This document shows positions 27,201 through 36,500 of a stretch of DNA of 64,000 bases, piece by piece. The stretch comes from Streptococcus mitis (lineage in GTDB: Bacteria; Bacillota; Bacilli; Lactobacillales; Streptococcaceae). Every line of letters begins with the position of its first letter. Position 1 is the stretch's first letter. The stretch covers positions 62,001-126,000 of the forward strand of contig NZ_CP028415.1 in the NCBI RefSeq assembly GCF_000722765.2, written 5' to 3'. The translations under genes were made by a program, and so were the position numbers. The notes under the pieces were generated by a model. That model had not been told where the DNA came from. It was given only the letters and a program-made list of their open reading frames with translations, and searched no databases.

Positions 27201-30146
27201 GACCAATTTGCCGGAGGTATTGTAGGGAAAGTTCAAAGTGGTGCTTTGGTCTCTCATGCGCTAGCAAGTGGAACCATCCTCAACACAACAACCTACCCAC
27301 GCGTTGGAGGTATAGCAGGTTCGACATGGCAAAATGGCCGTATCCATCATGTCGTTAGCATAGTTAATACTGGAGACGGCTATGCCATCACAGGAGACCA
27401 GTACAGGGGAGCGGACATCAAAGATGCCAGCACTGTTGTTGAGAACAAGAAGGCCGATCTCTATGCGACCCCAATTACCCAAGACCAGGCCAAAGAAAAG
27501 GTTCAGTCATATGGGATGACAGTGACACTAAACGATACAGGTCAAACACTCAAGGCCAATCAGCACAGTGTGGACTATACTCAGTTAAGCCAAGGTCAAG
27601 CTAGTCGAAAAGTTGCTTATCATAATATTGAGAAATTGATGCCTTTCTATAATAAAGAGCTAGTGGTTCACTATGGAAATCAAGTTGATCCTACGGATAA
27701 GCTTTATACTACAGAACTGCTGGATGTTGTACCAATGAAGGACAATGACATCATCACAGATATTCAGGCCAATAAAGCAGCAATCAATAAACTTATGTTG
27801 CATTTTGCTGACAATACAATCAGTTATCTGGACGTCGCTTACAAAGATGACTTCAAAAATACACAAATTGCAGAGTACAGCGTAGCAGGTAAACCCTTTA
27901 TCTTTACGCCAGAGGCCTTTCTATCTGACTATACGAAAGTGACCAATCAGGTATTAGCAGATTTGCAAGGGGTCGAATATGACTCGGCAGCCATGAGAAA
28001 AGTTCTGGGCATTGAGGCAGATGCGTCACTTGATCCACTATATTTGGACAAAGAATTTGAAAACGTCAAGGCTAATATCGGTGAACATCTCCGTAAAGTA
28101 CTAGCCATGGACAAGTCTATCAATACGATGGGAGATAGTGTAGCGACCTACATCAGCGAGAAAATCAAGAACAACAAGGAAGCTTTCTTGCTTGGTTTGA
28201 CCTACCTCAATCGCTGGTACAATATCAACTACGATCACATCAATACCAAGGACCTCAATACCTATAAGTTTGACTTTGATGGCAATAGCACAGCTTCAAC
28301 CTTGGATACTATCATTGCCCTAGGTCAGAGCGGTATGGAAAATCTCAAGGCATCAAATAATCCAAGTGCCTATGAAATAACCCTGGCTGCTGCAAAAGGT
28401 CGTAAGACAGTGACGGATTTACTAGAGTCTTACAGAAAACTCTTCCTACCAACCAAAACCAATAATGAATGGTTGAAGACAAATACCAAGGCCTATATCG
28501 TAGAGAGTAAATCAGCGATTCCAGAAGTGCGTACCAAACAAGAGTCAGCTACACCAGATAGTAAGTATACGCTGGGAGTCTATGACCGTATTACGGCACC
28601 AAGTTGGAAATTAAAAAACATGCTCCTACCACTATTGACATTGCCAGAAGAAGATGTTTATGTGATTTCAAATCTTTCTACCTTGGCCTTTGGTGGTTAC
28701 GAACGTTACCGTGACCGTATCAATAATACAGTCTTATCAGGAGAAGAACTGCGTCAGTATGTTCGTGGCAAGGTCGACCAGTCGGCTGAATGGCAGCGAG
28801 ACCACTACGATATCTGGTACCATCTCCTTTCACCAGAATACAAAGAAAAACTCTTCCGTTCAGTCATGGTTTCAGATGGCTTTGGTATGAAAGATAGCAA
28901 TAGTAATTATTACTGGGCTACCCTGTCTGATAAGGCCATTGATTCTATCTACAACTTCTTTGGACCAACTGGTAAGTGGTATGGGGAAAGTAAAGGAGCT
29001 GGAGCCTATGCCAACGGTTCTGAGGTCCACTATGTCAGCGACCGCTTGTTGGATAAATACGGAACATCAGTCTATACCCATGAAATGGTTCATAATTCTG
29101 ACGGACATATTTACTTTGAAGGAAAAGGTCGTCGTGAAGGATTGGGAGCAGAGTTGTATGCCCTAGGATTGTTGCAATCTGCTGACAGTCTAGATAAGGA
29201 TGCTATTGTCTTGAATACTCTCTATAAAGGGGATAAGGATTCACCAACTCGCTTGCATACTTATGATCCGACAAGCCGCTTCACATCAGCCGCAGCCTTG
29301 CAAGAGTATGTGCACGGTATGTACGATGTCTTGTACACCTTGGATGCTATGGAAGCAAGTGCCATTTTAACGAAGTCAAATGATGTCAAGAAAAAATGGT
29401 TTAGAAAAATAGAGAATTTCTACATTGAGGACAAGTACCATAAACAAACGCATGCAGGAAACTCTGTTCGTCCATTGACAGATGCTGAAGTAAGTAAACT
29501 AACTAGTCTGGATGCCTTGATTGACAATGATATCATCAACCGTCGGGCTTACCGTGATAAGAGTGACTATACTCGTAATGGCTATCATCTTATCAGCATG
29601 TTCTCACCGATTTATGCTGCTCTCAGCAATCCAAAGGGTGCGCCTGGTGACATCATGTTTAGAAAGACAGCCTACGAATTGTTGGCAGAAAAAGGATACC
29701 AAGATGGATTCTTACCATATGTATCCAACCAATACGCAGAAGAAGCTAAACGCAAAGGGGACATTACCTATTCAGATTGGCACCGAAAAGATGTAGGACT
29801 CATCACTGATAGTCTCGTCTTGAAAAATGTCTTTGCCAACAAATACACGTCATGGGCTGATTTCAAGAAGGATATGTTTGATCAACGTATTCGCAAGCAA
29901 GACCAGTTGAAACCAATCACCATTCAGTATGAACTTGGTGTACCAGACAGCAGCAAGGAGATTACAATCCGTTCAGCTGCCCAAATGCAAGAACTCATCG
30001 ATCAAGCAGTGGCGAAGGATGTGGCTAACATTGACCGTACGACAAGCCATGCTCCTGCAAGCTGGGTACATCTCTTAAAACAAAAAATCTACAATGCCTA
30101 CCTACGTAGCACAGATGATTTCAGAAAATCGATTTATAAATCATAA
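24240..30146 (+). CDS. zmpC: ZmpC-like surface zinc metalloprotease (M26)
   Basis: 1968 residues. It has a YSIRK-like signal (N-F-S-L-R-K-L-A-V-G), then an LPNTG sortase motif at residues 91-95 followed by a membrane segment: the unusual N-terminal anchoring of pneumococcal IgA1-protease/Zmp enzymes. Next is a Pro/Glu-rich region with six copies of a KGTQEPGHEGEALVQ-type repeat (about 345-530), a G5 domain (about 530-620), a beta-helical GLUG-like middle, and a C-terminal M26 catalytic domain. The zinc site is HEMVH at 1614-1618 with a glutamate 20 residues on (Glu1638). Pneumococcal ZmpC cleaves MMP-9, PSGL-1 and syndecan; the same substrates are only an inference here. Position after the choline-binding gene fits zmpC. 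Confidence 0.9.
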   Translation: MNFKTSGEERQNFSLRKLAVGLVSVAVACFFLMGTGLQTVSAQESHTVNYTYVLESDLTDGEKALLVTSLPQVAEETDATYYLVYRANQVLPNTGTSSPLGTLALVAGLSLLVVVVFKGSDGKNKISRFLLVTSLGSQLLSPTVLALTSETLAAYNTQLSVQAGDALPVPVDIPGYTYLGYVENKPALSVPTTSKPAESTGNQEIKLENSQSKEMVTTHSADSTMGTEFVKQSNDSKANLENVDISAATAPSSKNEDTSQQPAVPQSQESKDTNVVKGGEADQKPAPVTESATNSSQTDGNQEQINPVPPASQSPVVENQQGGTSSPVEPQPQENNETVVQAKGTQESGHEGESLVQSELPVYTGPQEGAPVEPTVPESTEVVSSKGTQEPGYEGEALVQPVQPSYTGPISTQGTQEPGHEGEALVQSELPVYTGSQEGTPVEPTVPESTAVVSSKGTQEPGHEGEALVQPVQPSYTAPISTQGTQEPGHEGEALVQSVQPSYIEPISTKGTQESGHEGEAAVAEALPELPLTSNHRTVTETIPHETEEIEDATILKNHREIAQKGKDGLRTIEYADYLVDGKVEASKEISRTEVEPTKEIVKVGSLVKTKPRVEIANLVKDESKKAVAVNYHLDDPTSAFVKAKAQIYQNGTLVKEVNLKDPSAQQTIDGLDYYTSYNLKTYLTYNLGQSDQESTEVSTKDFQLDYKKIEIKDVDEVGLYGKEDGHYRRYLNLSEVPSDLSPYFVKVKSDKMKEMLLPVSSIKETDDGKYKVTVAFNELVQEEGSTYKDSYSFTIDKQKLAKDGVYTSFKKLIAAMQGNLAGTFKLGADMTADEVSLAKGQTSYVTGTFTGNLIGASDGQPFAIYDLKTALFDNLTKATVKDIDLKAVAIKSQDDTASLAKVATNSQISNVAVEGQLTGSKSVAGLVAKAQDTEITNSSFTGSIQAKHADASPYYVGGIAGLLSGNKAKIDKVAVDASISSNARNNDQFAGGIVGKVQSGALVSHALASGTILNTTTYPRVGGIAGSTWQNGRIHHVVSIVNTGDGYAITGDQYRGADIKDASTVVENKKADLYATPITQDQAKEKVQSYGMTVTLNDTGQTLKANQHSVDYTQLSQGQASRKVAYHNIEKLMPFYNKELVVHYGNQVDPTDKLYTTELLDVVPMKDNDIITDIQANKAAINKLMLHFADNTISYLDVAYKDDFKNTQIAEYSVAGKPFIFTPEAFLSDYTKVTNQVLADLQGVEYDSAAMRKVLGIEADASLDPLYLDKEFENVKANIGEHLRKVLAMDKSINTMGDSVATYISEKIKNNKEAFLLGLTYLNRWYNINYDHINTKDLNTYKFDFDGNSTASTLDTIIALGQSGMENLKASNNPSAYEITLAAAKGRKTVTDLLESYRKLFLPTKTNNEWLKTNTKAYIVESKSAIPEVRTKQESATPDSKYTLGVYDRITAPSWKLKNMLLPLLTLPEEDVYVISNLSTLAFGGYERYRDRINNTVLSGEELRQYVRGKVDQSAEWQRDHYDIWYHLLSPEYKEKLFRSVMVSDGFGMKDSNSNYYWATLSDKAIDSIYNFFGPTGKWYGESKGAGAYANGSEVHYVSDRLLDKYGTSVYTHEMVHNSDGHIYFEGKGRREGLGAELYALGLLQSADSLDKDAIVLNTLYKGDKDSPTRLHTYDPTSRFTSAAALQEYVHGMYDVLYTLDAMEASAILTKSNDVKKKWFRKIENFYIEDKYHKQTHAGNSVRPLTDAEVSKLTSLDALIDNDIINRRAYRDKSDYTRNGYHLISMFSPIYAALSNPKGAPGDIMFRKTAYELLAEKGYQDGFLPYVSNQYAEEAKRKGDITYSDWHRKDVGLITDSLVLKNVFANKYTSWADFKKDMFDQRIRKQDQLKPITIQYELGVPDSSKEITIRSAAQMQELIDQAVAKDVANIDRTTSHAPASWVHLLKQKIYNAYLRSTDDFRKSIYKS

Positions 30147-30273
30147 GAAAACTCCCCCAAGCTATCCTGTCTAATCCAGTCCATCTTGCAGATGGTCAGT
30201 CTTTGTGATAGAATAGCATAAAGTCCTTTTGAGGGGGAACTTGCTAGGAAATCCCCAAGCATTGTAACGGATG

Positions 30274-30308
30274 AACCACCCTCGCCTTTTTGTGAGGGTG
30301 GTTTTTCC
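30274..30308 (+). terminator. Terminator after zmpC
   Basis: accaccctc/gagggtggt stem with an 8-nt loop and TTTTT. It lies 38 bp before the next start. Confidence 0.8.
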
Positions 30309-30345
30309 TTTGTAAGCAGAAAATAAGAGAGAAAGAGTCTACATC

Positions 30346-31677
30346 ATGTCGAGAATTGTCACTATTCATCCAGCCAAGGAAATCCATCGCTATGGTTTTG
30401 AGAGTACCCAGGTCTATCGTGCCCGTATAGCACGACATCTGGGTTTGGAATATGTTCACCTTGTATCGAGTCCTCAGCTTCGTCCTGATTGGAAGAAAGA
30501 TTTAATCAAGTTAGGATTTTTAGAAAAGGAACTGCTCTGTGTTCCTCATAGTTTTTCAGATATAGGCCATGCAGACTTATCAGTGAGACCAGAAAGCTTA
30601 ACTTTAGCAGACGGAGATCAGGTGGAGCTCAATGAGGATGGTTTTGTGGCCTCAGTTACCTTAGCAGATGGCTCGGGGAGATATTACTATACCAAGGGGC
30701 CCTTCTTGTTTGAAGATTTCAAGGAGAAGGAACTTCGTTGGTATCATGAAAATGGAGAATTGGCTCTTGAAGGACGCTTTATCGATCCCTTTAAAGAACC
30801 CTCTCCTGTCACTATCTTTTACCCAGAATACATTTACCGCATAGGAGGAGAAATCCGTTCTGAAGAGGACTTGCTGGTTAAGTTCTTAGCCAGATGGGCC
30901 CAGCAAACCGACCTCTTCATACGTGACCAACAAATCGTTCCCAAACCTAGCCTCTGGCGTTATATGGAAAACACGGATAAAAATTACTATGAAGTCGTCC
31001 ATGAAAATGTCATGCGAGACTTACGCCTCGCCAATCTACGCAAGGCAAACAGATATCTAGTTGCCAGTGAAGTGTTGACTGATACTTTGGCGAAACAAGG
31101 GTATGATACCAAGTTTTTACCACCTATGTTTACAGAAAATCCCGGTCAAATAAAAGAAGTGGGACCTGTGCTAGACTATTGCTTAGTGGGTCATATGGGA
31201 GAAGGCAAGAACGTTGAACTTGTCATTGAAGCCTTTATCGAACTCTACAAACGTGGTTCCAAGGCCCAGATTACATTTTATGGTGGCACAGAGGAACGTC
31301 TAGCAGAATTACAGAATCAATATGATCTTCCGCCAACCATTCACTTCAAAGGTATTGTTGACGAAGTGCCTTATCATCTGCACCAATGCTATCTGTCTGC
31401 AAGTTACACAGAGTTATTTGCCAATGCCTGTGTTGAAGCTTTGAGTCAAGGTTTGTTAGCCTTATTATCGGATGTGGAGATTGCCCATCGTTTCTATGCT
31501 GGCCAGTCCAATGCCATCAACTTGTTTAAAACCAAATCAGAGTTGATTCAAAAGATAGAAGAGATGGAGCAAGCAGACTATAGCCAGTCAAATGCAGAAA
31601 ATATTGCCCTAGCATCTCACTATTCACTAGGGACAGTGACCCAAGGCTACCGCGAACTACTAGATAGGAACTTATAG
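30346..31677 (+). CDS. GT4-like glycosyltransferase with inserted beta-domain
   Basis: 443 residues, no signal peptide. It starts M-S-R-I-V-T-I-H-P and resembles in layout the GtfA/TarM group: an N-terminal Rossmann half, a beta-rich insert (about 85-190), and a C-terminal GT4 donor domain. The latter has YCLVGHMGEGKNVELVIEAF, TFYGGTEERL, HFKGIVDEV and the SYTELFANACVEALSQG motif typical of retaining nucleotide-sugar enzymes. Acceptor unknown. It is followed by a sialate cytidylyltransferase-like and a GT52-like gene, suggesting assembly of a sialylated surface glycan or glycoprotein. Confidence 0.8.
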   Translation: MSRIVTIHPAKEIHRYGFESTQVYRARIARHLGLEYVHLVSSPQLRPDWKKDLIKLGFLEKELLCVPHSFSDIGHADLSVRPESLTLADGDQVELNEDGFVASVTLADGSGRYYYTKGPFLFEDFKEKELRWYHENGELALEGRFIDPFKEPSPVTIFYPEYIYRIGGEIRSEEDLLVKFLARWAQQTDLFIRDQQIVPKPSLWRYMENTDKNYYEVVHENVMRDLRLANLRKANRYLVASEVLTDTLAKQGYDTKFLPPMFTENPGQIKEVGPVLDYCLVGHMGEGKNVELVIEAFIELYKRGSKAQITFYGGTEERLAELQNQYDLPPTIHFKGIVDEVPYHLHQCYLSASYTELFANACVEALSQGLLALLSDVEIAHRFYAGQSNAINLFKTKSELIQKIEEMEQADYSQSNAENIALASHYSLGTVTQGYRELLDRNL

Positions 31678-31746
31678 GATGTTGTAAGTTGCTCCATCTA
31701 GCTTTTCTCACTGGTCCAATACAATAGAAAATCAAAGGAAGACTAT

Positions 31747-32451
31747 ATGAAAGCAAAATCTAAACCCATAGCCGTCATTTTGATCCGTTCGGGTTCACGC
31801 GGCTTAGTAGATAAAAATATCAAGCCGCTTGCAGGCAAACCCTTGGTTTTCTATACCATCGAAGTCGCTCTAGCCTCCAAGTTATTTAGTGATATCTGGG
31901 TCTCATCAGACTCACTCGCCTATTTAGAACTCTGTCGTCAAGCCTATCCAGAGATTCGTTGTGTCCACAGATCGAAAGAATTGGCCCTATCAACAACCTC
32001 TAGCTTAGAAACCTTACGCGACTTTTTACAGCCCTTTGAGGAAGAGCAGGTCTTTGTCAATCTACAGGTGACCTCACCCTTGAGAGAAGTAGAGCATCTC
32101 ATCGAGTCCTATCAACTCTACTGTCAGTCTGGCGCCGACCATCTGATTTCCTGTGTCAAGGCGGACAAGAGTCGTAGTCTTTACTTGCAGTTGGCGGAGT
32201 CGTCATTTATCCGTCCGCCTCAGGTTTCCAAGCACTATGCTCGGCAGAAAGAGCCTGTCTATTACTATCCCAACGGTAGTATCTGGATTTCTCGTAAGGA
32301 TTTTTACCTACGAGATGAGACCTTTTACACAGATAAGACAGTAGCCTATGAAATGCCCAAACTTTATTCTTATGATATCGACGATGCCTTGGACTTTGAA
32401 GTCGTTGAGACCTTGCTGCACCATCATCACCTAGGAGAATCAAAGAGATGA
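31747..32451 (+). CDS. Acylneuraminate cytidylyltransferase-like protein (NeuA family)
   Basis: 234 residues, CTP_transf_3 fold. It activates a nonulosonic acid (sialic acid or relative) as a CMP-sugar. The N-terminal signature reads LIRSGSRGLVDKNIKPLAGK, close to the R-x-G-S-K-G-x-x-x-K-N-I-K-x-L-x-G-K-P of the family, with the last K of GSKG replaced by R. It also has VNLQVTSPLREVEHL and a DIDDALDFEVVE metal/donor site near the end. It overlaps the next gene by 4 nt. No neuB or neuC is in the window, so the sugar would be scavenged or made elsewhere. Confidence 0.82.
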   Translation: MKAKSKPIAVILIRSGSRGLVDKNIKPLAGKPLVFYTIEVALASKLFSDIWVSSDSLAYLELCRQAYPEIRCVHRSKELALSTTSSLETLRDFLQPFEEEQVFVNLQVTSPLREVEHLIESYQLYCQSGADHLISCVKADKSRSLYLQLAESSFIRPPQVSKHYARQKEPVYYYPNGSIWISRKDFYLRDETFYTDKTVAYEMPKLYSYDIDDALDFEVVETLLHHHHLGESKR

Positions 32452-33326
32452 AACACCTCATCATTGCCACAACACCCTTGCAGTCCAAGATTGCACAGCA
32501 TATCAAGGAACTCTATCCTGATCAGGACTTTGTTAGCCTTTATGTCAGTCCTGTCAAAAATGCCCGTCAGGAGCATTATGCTAAGGATTTTGACCATGTT
32601 CACTATCCTCAGACGGCAGAGGACTTGGCTCAGATTTGTCAGGAGCTGGCCGGAGACTATGACACTATCTTTTATGCTAGCTTTGACAATGGCTTGATTC
32701 TGGATTTGGTTGCTAGCTCTACTTACCAACACCTCATGAGTTTTGATGATGGCTATGCGGATATTTATCCCTTGGGTATGTATGCCCTCCCTCTTCACCC
32801 CAGTCAGGTGGGTTCTTTAGGCTTGACCAGAGATGACTTAATTGAGCGGACGGAAAAGCACTATACCCTCTATCGCAGTGACTACCATGTCGTGGCTAGA
32901 GAGAAGCTAGTTTATCTGGAGCATTTTTTTGACCTGTCTCAAGCACCCGTCTCAAATGGCAAGACGGTCAAGGTCCTGTTGGGGCAAAAGTTCTCTGAAG
33001 AGGACGACCAGATCTCCATCCGCTTTATCAGCACCTATGCCAAGGCCTTGGGCATTGACCTCTATCTACCCCATCCCAAGGAAACCTTTACTATCCCTGA
33101 TGTGACCTACTTGGAGACGGAACTGATCTTTGAAGATGTCCTAGACCAACTCTTTCAAGAATATGAGTTCGTTCAGGTCTATCATTTTACTTCATCGGTC
33201 AGCCTCCACTTGAAAGACCTACCCCATGTGACCATTACAGGTATTTCTCTCCCCTACTATGAGAACCGTCAAAAAGAATTGCGACGCTTGGGTTGTCAGT
33301 TTGAAAGGGTTTCACTTGGCTGGTAG
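32448..33326 (+). CDS. GT52-like sialyltransferase
   Basis: 292 residues. It resembles the Lst/GT52 family of CMP-sialate-dependent sialyltransferases: N-terminal IIATTPLQSKIAQ, FYASFDNGLILDLVA, the acidic motif SFDDGYADIYP and a late VYHFTSSVSLHLKDLP block. GT52 enzymes transfer sialic acid from CMP-sialate to terminal galactose. Coupling (ATGA overlap) to the CMP-sialate synthetase supports the assignment. It has no signal or anchor, so it acts on the cytoplasmic side. Function is inferred; the donor could also be another nonulosonic acid. Confidence 0.75.
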   Translation: MKHLIIATTPLQSKIAQHIKELYPDQDFVSLYVSPVKNARQEHYAKDFDHVHYPQTAEDLAQICQELAGDYDTIFYASFDNGLILDLVASSTYQHLMSFDDGYADIYPLGMYALPLHPSQVGSLGLTRDDLIERTEKHYTLYRSDYHVVAREKLVYLEHFFDLSQAPVSNGKTVKVLLGQKFSEEDDQISIRFISTYAKALGIDLYLPHPKETFTIPDVTYLETELIFEDVLDQLFQEYEFVQVYHFTSSVSLHLKDLPHVTITGISLPYYENRQKELRRLGCQFERVSLGW

Positions 33327-33351
33327 CATAAATGTATATTTTTAAATATGC

Positions 33352-33378
33352 AAACTCATACGTCTGTATGGGTTTTTT
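33352..33378 (+). terminator. Terminator after the GT52 gene
   Basis: aaactcatac/gtatgggttt stem, 4-nt loop, TTTTTT. Confidence 0.8.
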
Positions 33379-33561
33379 ATATATAAATATAGTGAAAAAC
33401 TATAGTTTGAATGATCAAAAAGTATTCAAATTCCTTGTATAAGAGGTTTTTAAATGTTAAAATAGGAGTGTTGGGTTTTTTGGTTTATCAATCATTTGTT
33501 GTTATAATGATATGATGTATTTAAGAAATCATACAATAAATAATAGTAAAGGACACTAAGA

Positions 33562-36500
33562 ATGTTTATAAATAAGAAAGAAAAATTTTCCATTCGTAAG
33601 TTTAAAGACGGTCGTTCAGACTCAGTCAAAATCGGTACAGTCGGTCTGATTGTCGGTGCAGCCCTTGCAATGGCAGGACAACCCCATATTGCAGAAGCGG
33701 CGATGACAGAAAACAGCGACAATACAACAACGATATCTAATGATAAGGGGTCAGTAATTGTAGATACAGCTAATATTGCGAACCCAAATTTAGGTAAAAG
33801 TATTGATACTAATCCTACTGAAAATGGAACAAGTACAATTACTAAAACTGGAAAAGTAGATTACAAATACGTAACTGCTGAAGGGAACACTGTATTAGAA
33901 GAAAACAGAAACCAAAATTCTGGTGCTGATAAAACGATCGAAACACCATACGATGTATACGGTAAATCAGGAGAAGTTTTCAAAGGAACAACAGGTGGTG
34001 ATGCTCAGGATAGCGATCTAAATGACGCTAAAGAAAATGGTAAGAAAGAAACTATCGAAAAAGATGGAAAAACTTACCACCTAATTGGAGAACCTAGGGT
34101 TGAAACTACTGGTGACGGTGCTGGAGTTTACTCTGATACCACTCTAGGTGATGTAACTGCGAAATTGACTCCAGAAGGATTAAGCAATGCAGAAGGTAAA
34201 ATCACTTATGATACTGTAAAAGCTGGTGGAAAAGCTTGGATTGTTGAACAAACTGGAAAAGGAACATATGGTAAATATGTACAAGCTGATTCAGGTGCAA
34301 TCACTTCTGATGCTAAGATGGTAGAAGCTTTCAAAGCTGGAGAAGCAGCAGCAAAAGTCTTCAATTCAGCTAACGTAACATCTGATGGTGGGATTAAAGA
34401 AGGAGACTATGTTTTCGTCCTTGAAAAAAATACCTATGTAACAGCTAATGCTGAGAGTTTCTCTTTAACAGCACAAATACAATTGTCATCTAGTGATAAT
34501 GTAGCAGATGATAAAGATGGAACTGGGGCTACTTTAAATAGAACATATGCAATGGTACAAAACTTTAAAGCGGCTCCAGATACTGCAACAGGAGAAGCAA
34601 ACAAAACTCTTGTAAAAAACTATCTTGCATATCTTCAAGAAAAAGGAATTGAAGATAACCTCCTTAATTTCAAACGATATATTTCTTTAGGGATGGCGGC
34701 AAAAACTGATGGTCCTCTGGCGGTTAAAGCTGATAATGGAGATCAAGTTGATGCTAAAGGAAGACCTACAACTGATATAACAGCTGATATAGCAAGCGTT
34801 ACTGATACAGAAACAAGTACTTTAGAAGATAGTCCTAATTTTCTTATGAAATTTTCTGATCCTGCGCCGGAAGTTGCAGAGTACTCTTACCGTGATGAAA
34901 TCACTCCTCTTCGTGCCTACCGTTTAGCAAGTGGTACTACAACAATCACTTACACTTATGCAGAAGAAAAAACTCGTGAAGTAGAGAAAAAAGGTTCTGT
35001 AGTAGTGAACTACCAAACAGCAGACGGAACAGTATTAAAAGCTCCATACACTGATACTCCTGAAACAGTAGCTGAAGTAGTAACTGAGAAATACTATGTT
35101 AATGCTGATGGACAAGATGTAATTGTAAGTAGCACTACAGCTTCTAAAAACGTACCTTACAACACTAAAGAAAATGCAGATGAAAAACCAGAAAAACTGA
35201 CAGATGCACAAGGAAATGTTTACTACCTTAAAGCAGATGCTACTAAAACAGCTGTAAATGATGTAGAAAAAGACGCTCCAGCTGAAGAAGGTACAGTAGT
35301 AGAAGGTGTTACAAAAGTAACTTACATCTATGAAAAAGCTGGATCAGTCATCGTTAACTACAAAACTGAAGATGGAACTCCACTTACAGGTACAGTAGTT
35401 GGTGATGAAAGCAAAACTGTAGCTTCAGGCACTAAAGATGTTGATAACGGAAAACCAGGAACAGCTTATAACACTGCAAATAACGGAATGAAACCAGAAC
35501 GTATTAAAACTGCAGAAGGAAAAGTTTACCAATTAGTTCCACAATCAACTGAAGGTGAAGAAACAGGCGAAGTTGTTGCGGGAGAAACGAAAGAAGTAAC
35601 CTACGTTTATAGAGAAGTTAAAGGTAACGTAGTTGTTAAGTACGAAGATACTGAAGGTAACACACTTGCTGATGACGAACAAGATGAAACAGATGCTTCT
35701 CTAAATGTTAAATACGACACAGCTGACCACAAAAAAGAATCTATCACTAAAGATGGTGTTAAATACTATCTAACAGAGAAAGCTCTAAAAGATGGTTCTA
35801 AACCAGCAACAGGAGACGTAGTAGAAGGAACAACTACAGTAACTTACGTTTACGAAAAAGCTGGATCAGTAATCGTTAACTACCAAACAGAAGACGGAAC
35901 ACCATTAGTAGGAACTGCAGATGGAGCAAATGTTGAATCAGGTGCTAAAGATACAACTGATGCTAAAGCAGGAACTGACTACAACACTGCAGACAACGGA
36001 TTGAAACCAAACCGTATCACAACTGCAGAAGGAAAAGTATACGAACTAGTACCAACAGCAACTAAAGGTGACGAAACTGGTAAAGTTGTTGCGGGAGAAA
36101 CGAAAGAAGTAACCTACGTTTATAGAGAAGTTAAAGGTAACGTTGTTGTTAAGTATGAAGATACTGAAGGTAACGTAATCGCTGAAGACGAAAAAGACGA
36201 AACAGATGCTTCTCTAAACGTTAAATACAATACAGCAGATCACAAAAAAGATGAAATCACTAAAGATGGTGTTAAATATTACTTAACAGCTAAAGAACTT
36301 AAAGACGGTTCTAAACCAGCTGCTGGAGATGTTGTTGAAGGAACAACTACAGTAACTTACGTTTATGAAAGAGCAGGACAAGTAGTTGTTAACTACCAAA
36401 CAGAAGACGGAACTCCACTAGTAGGTGTAGATGCAGCTGGTGCCAATGTAGCTTCAGGTGCTAAAGACACTGTAGATGGAAGACCTGGATCAGCATATGA

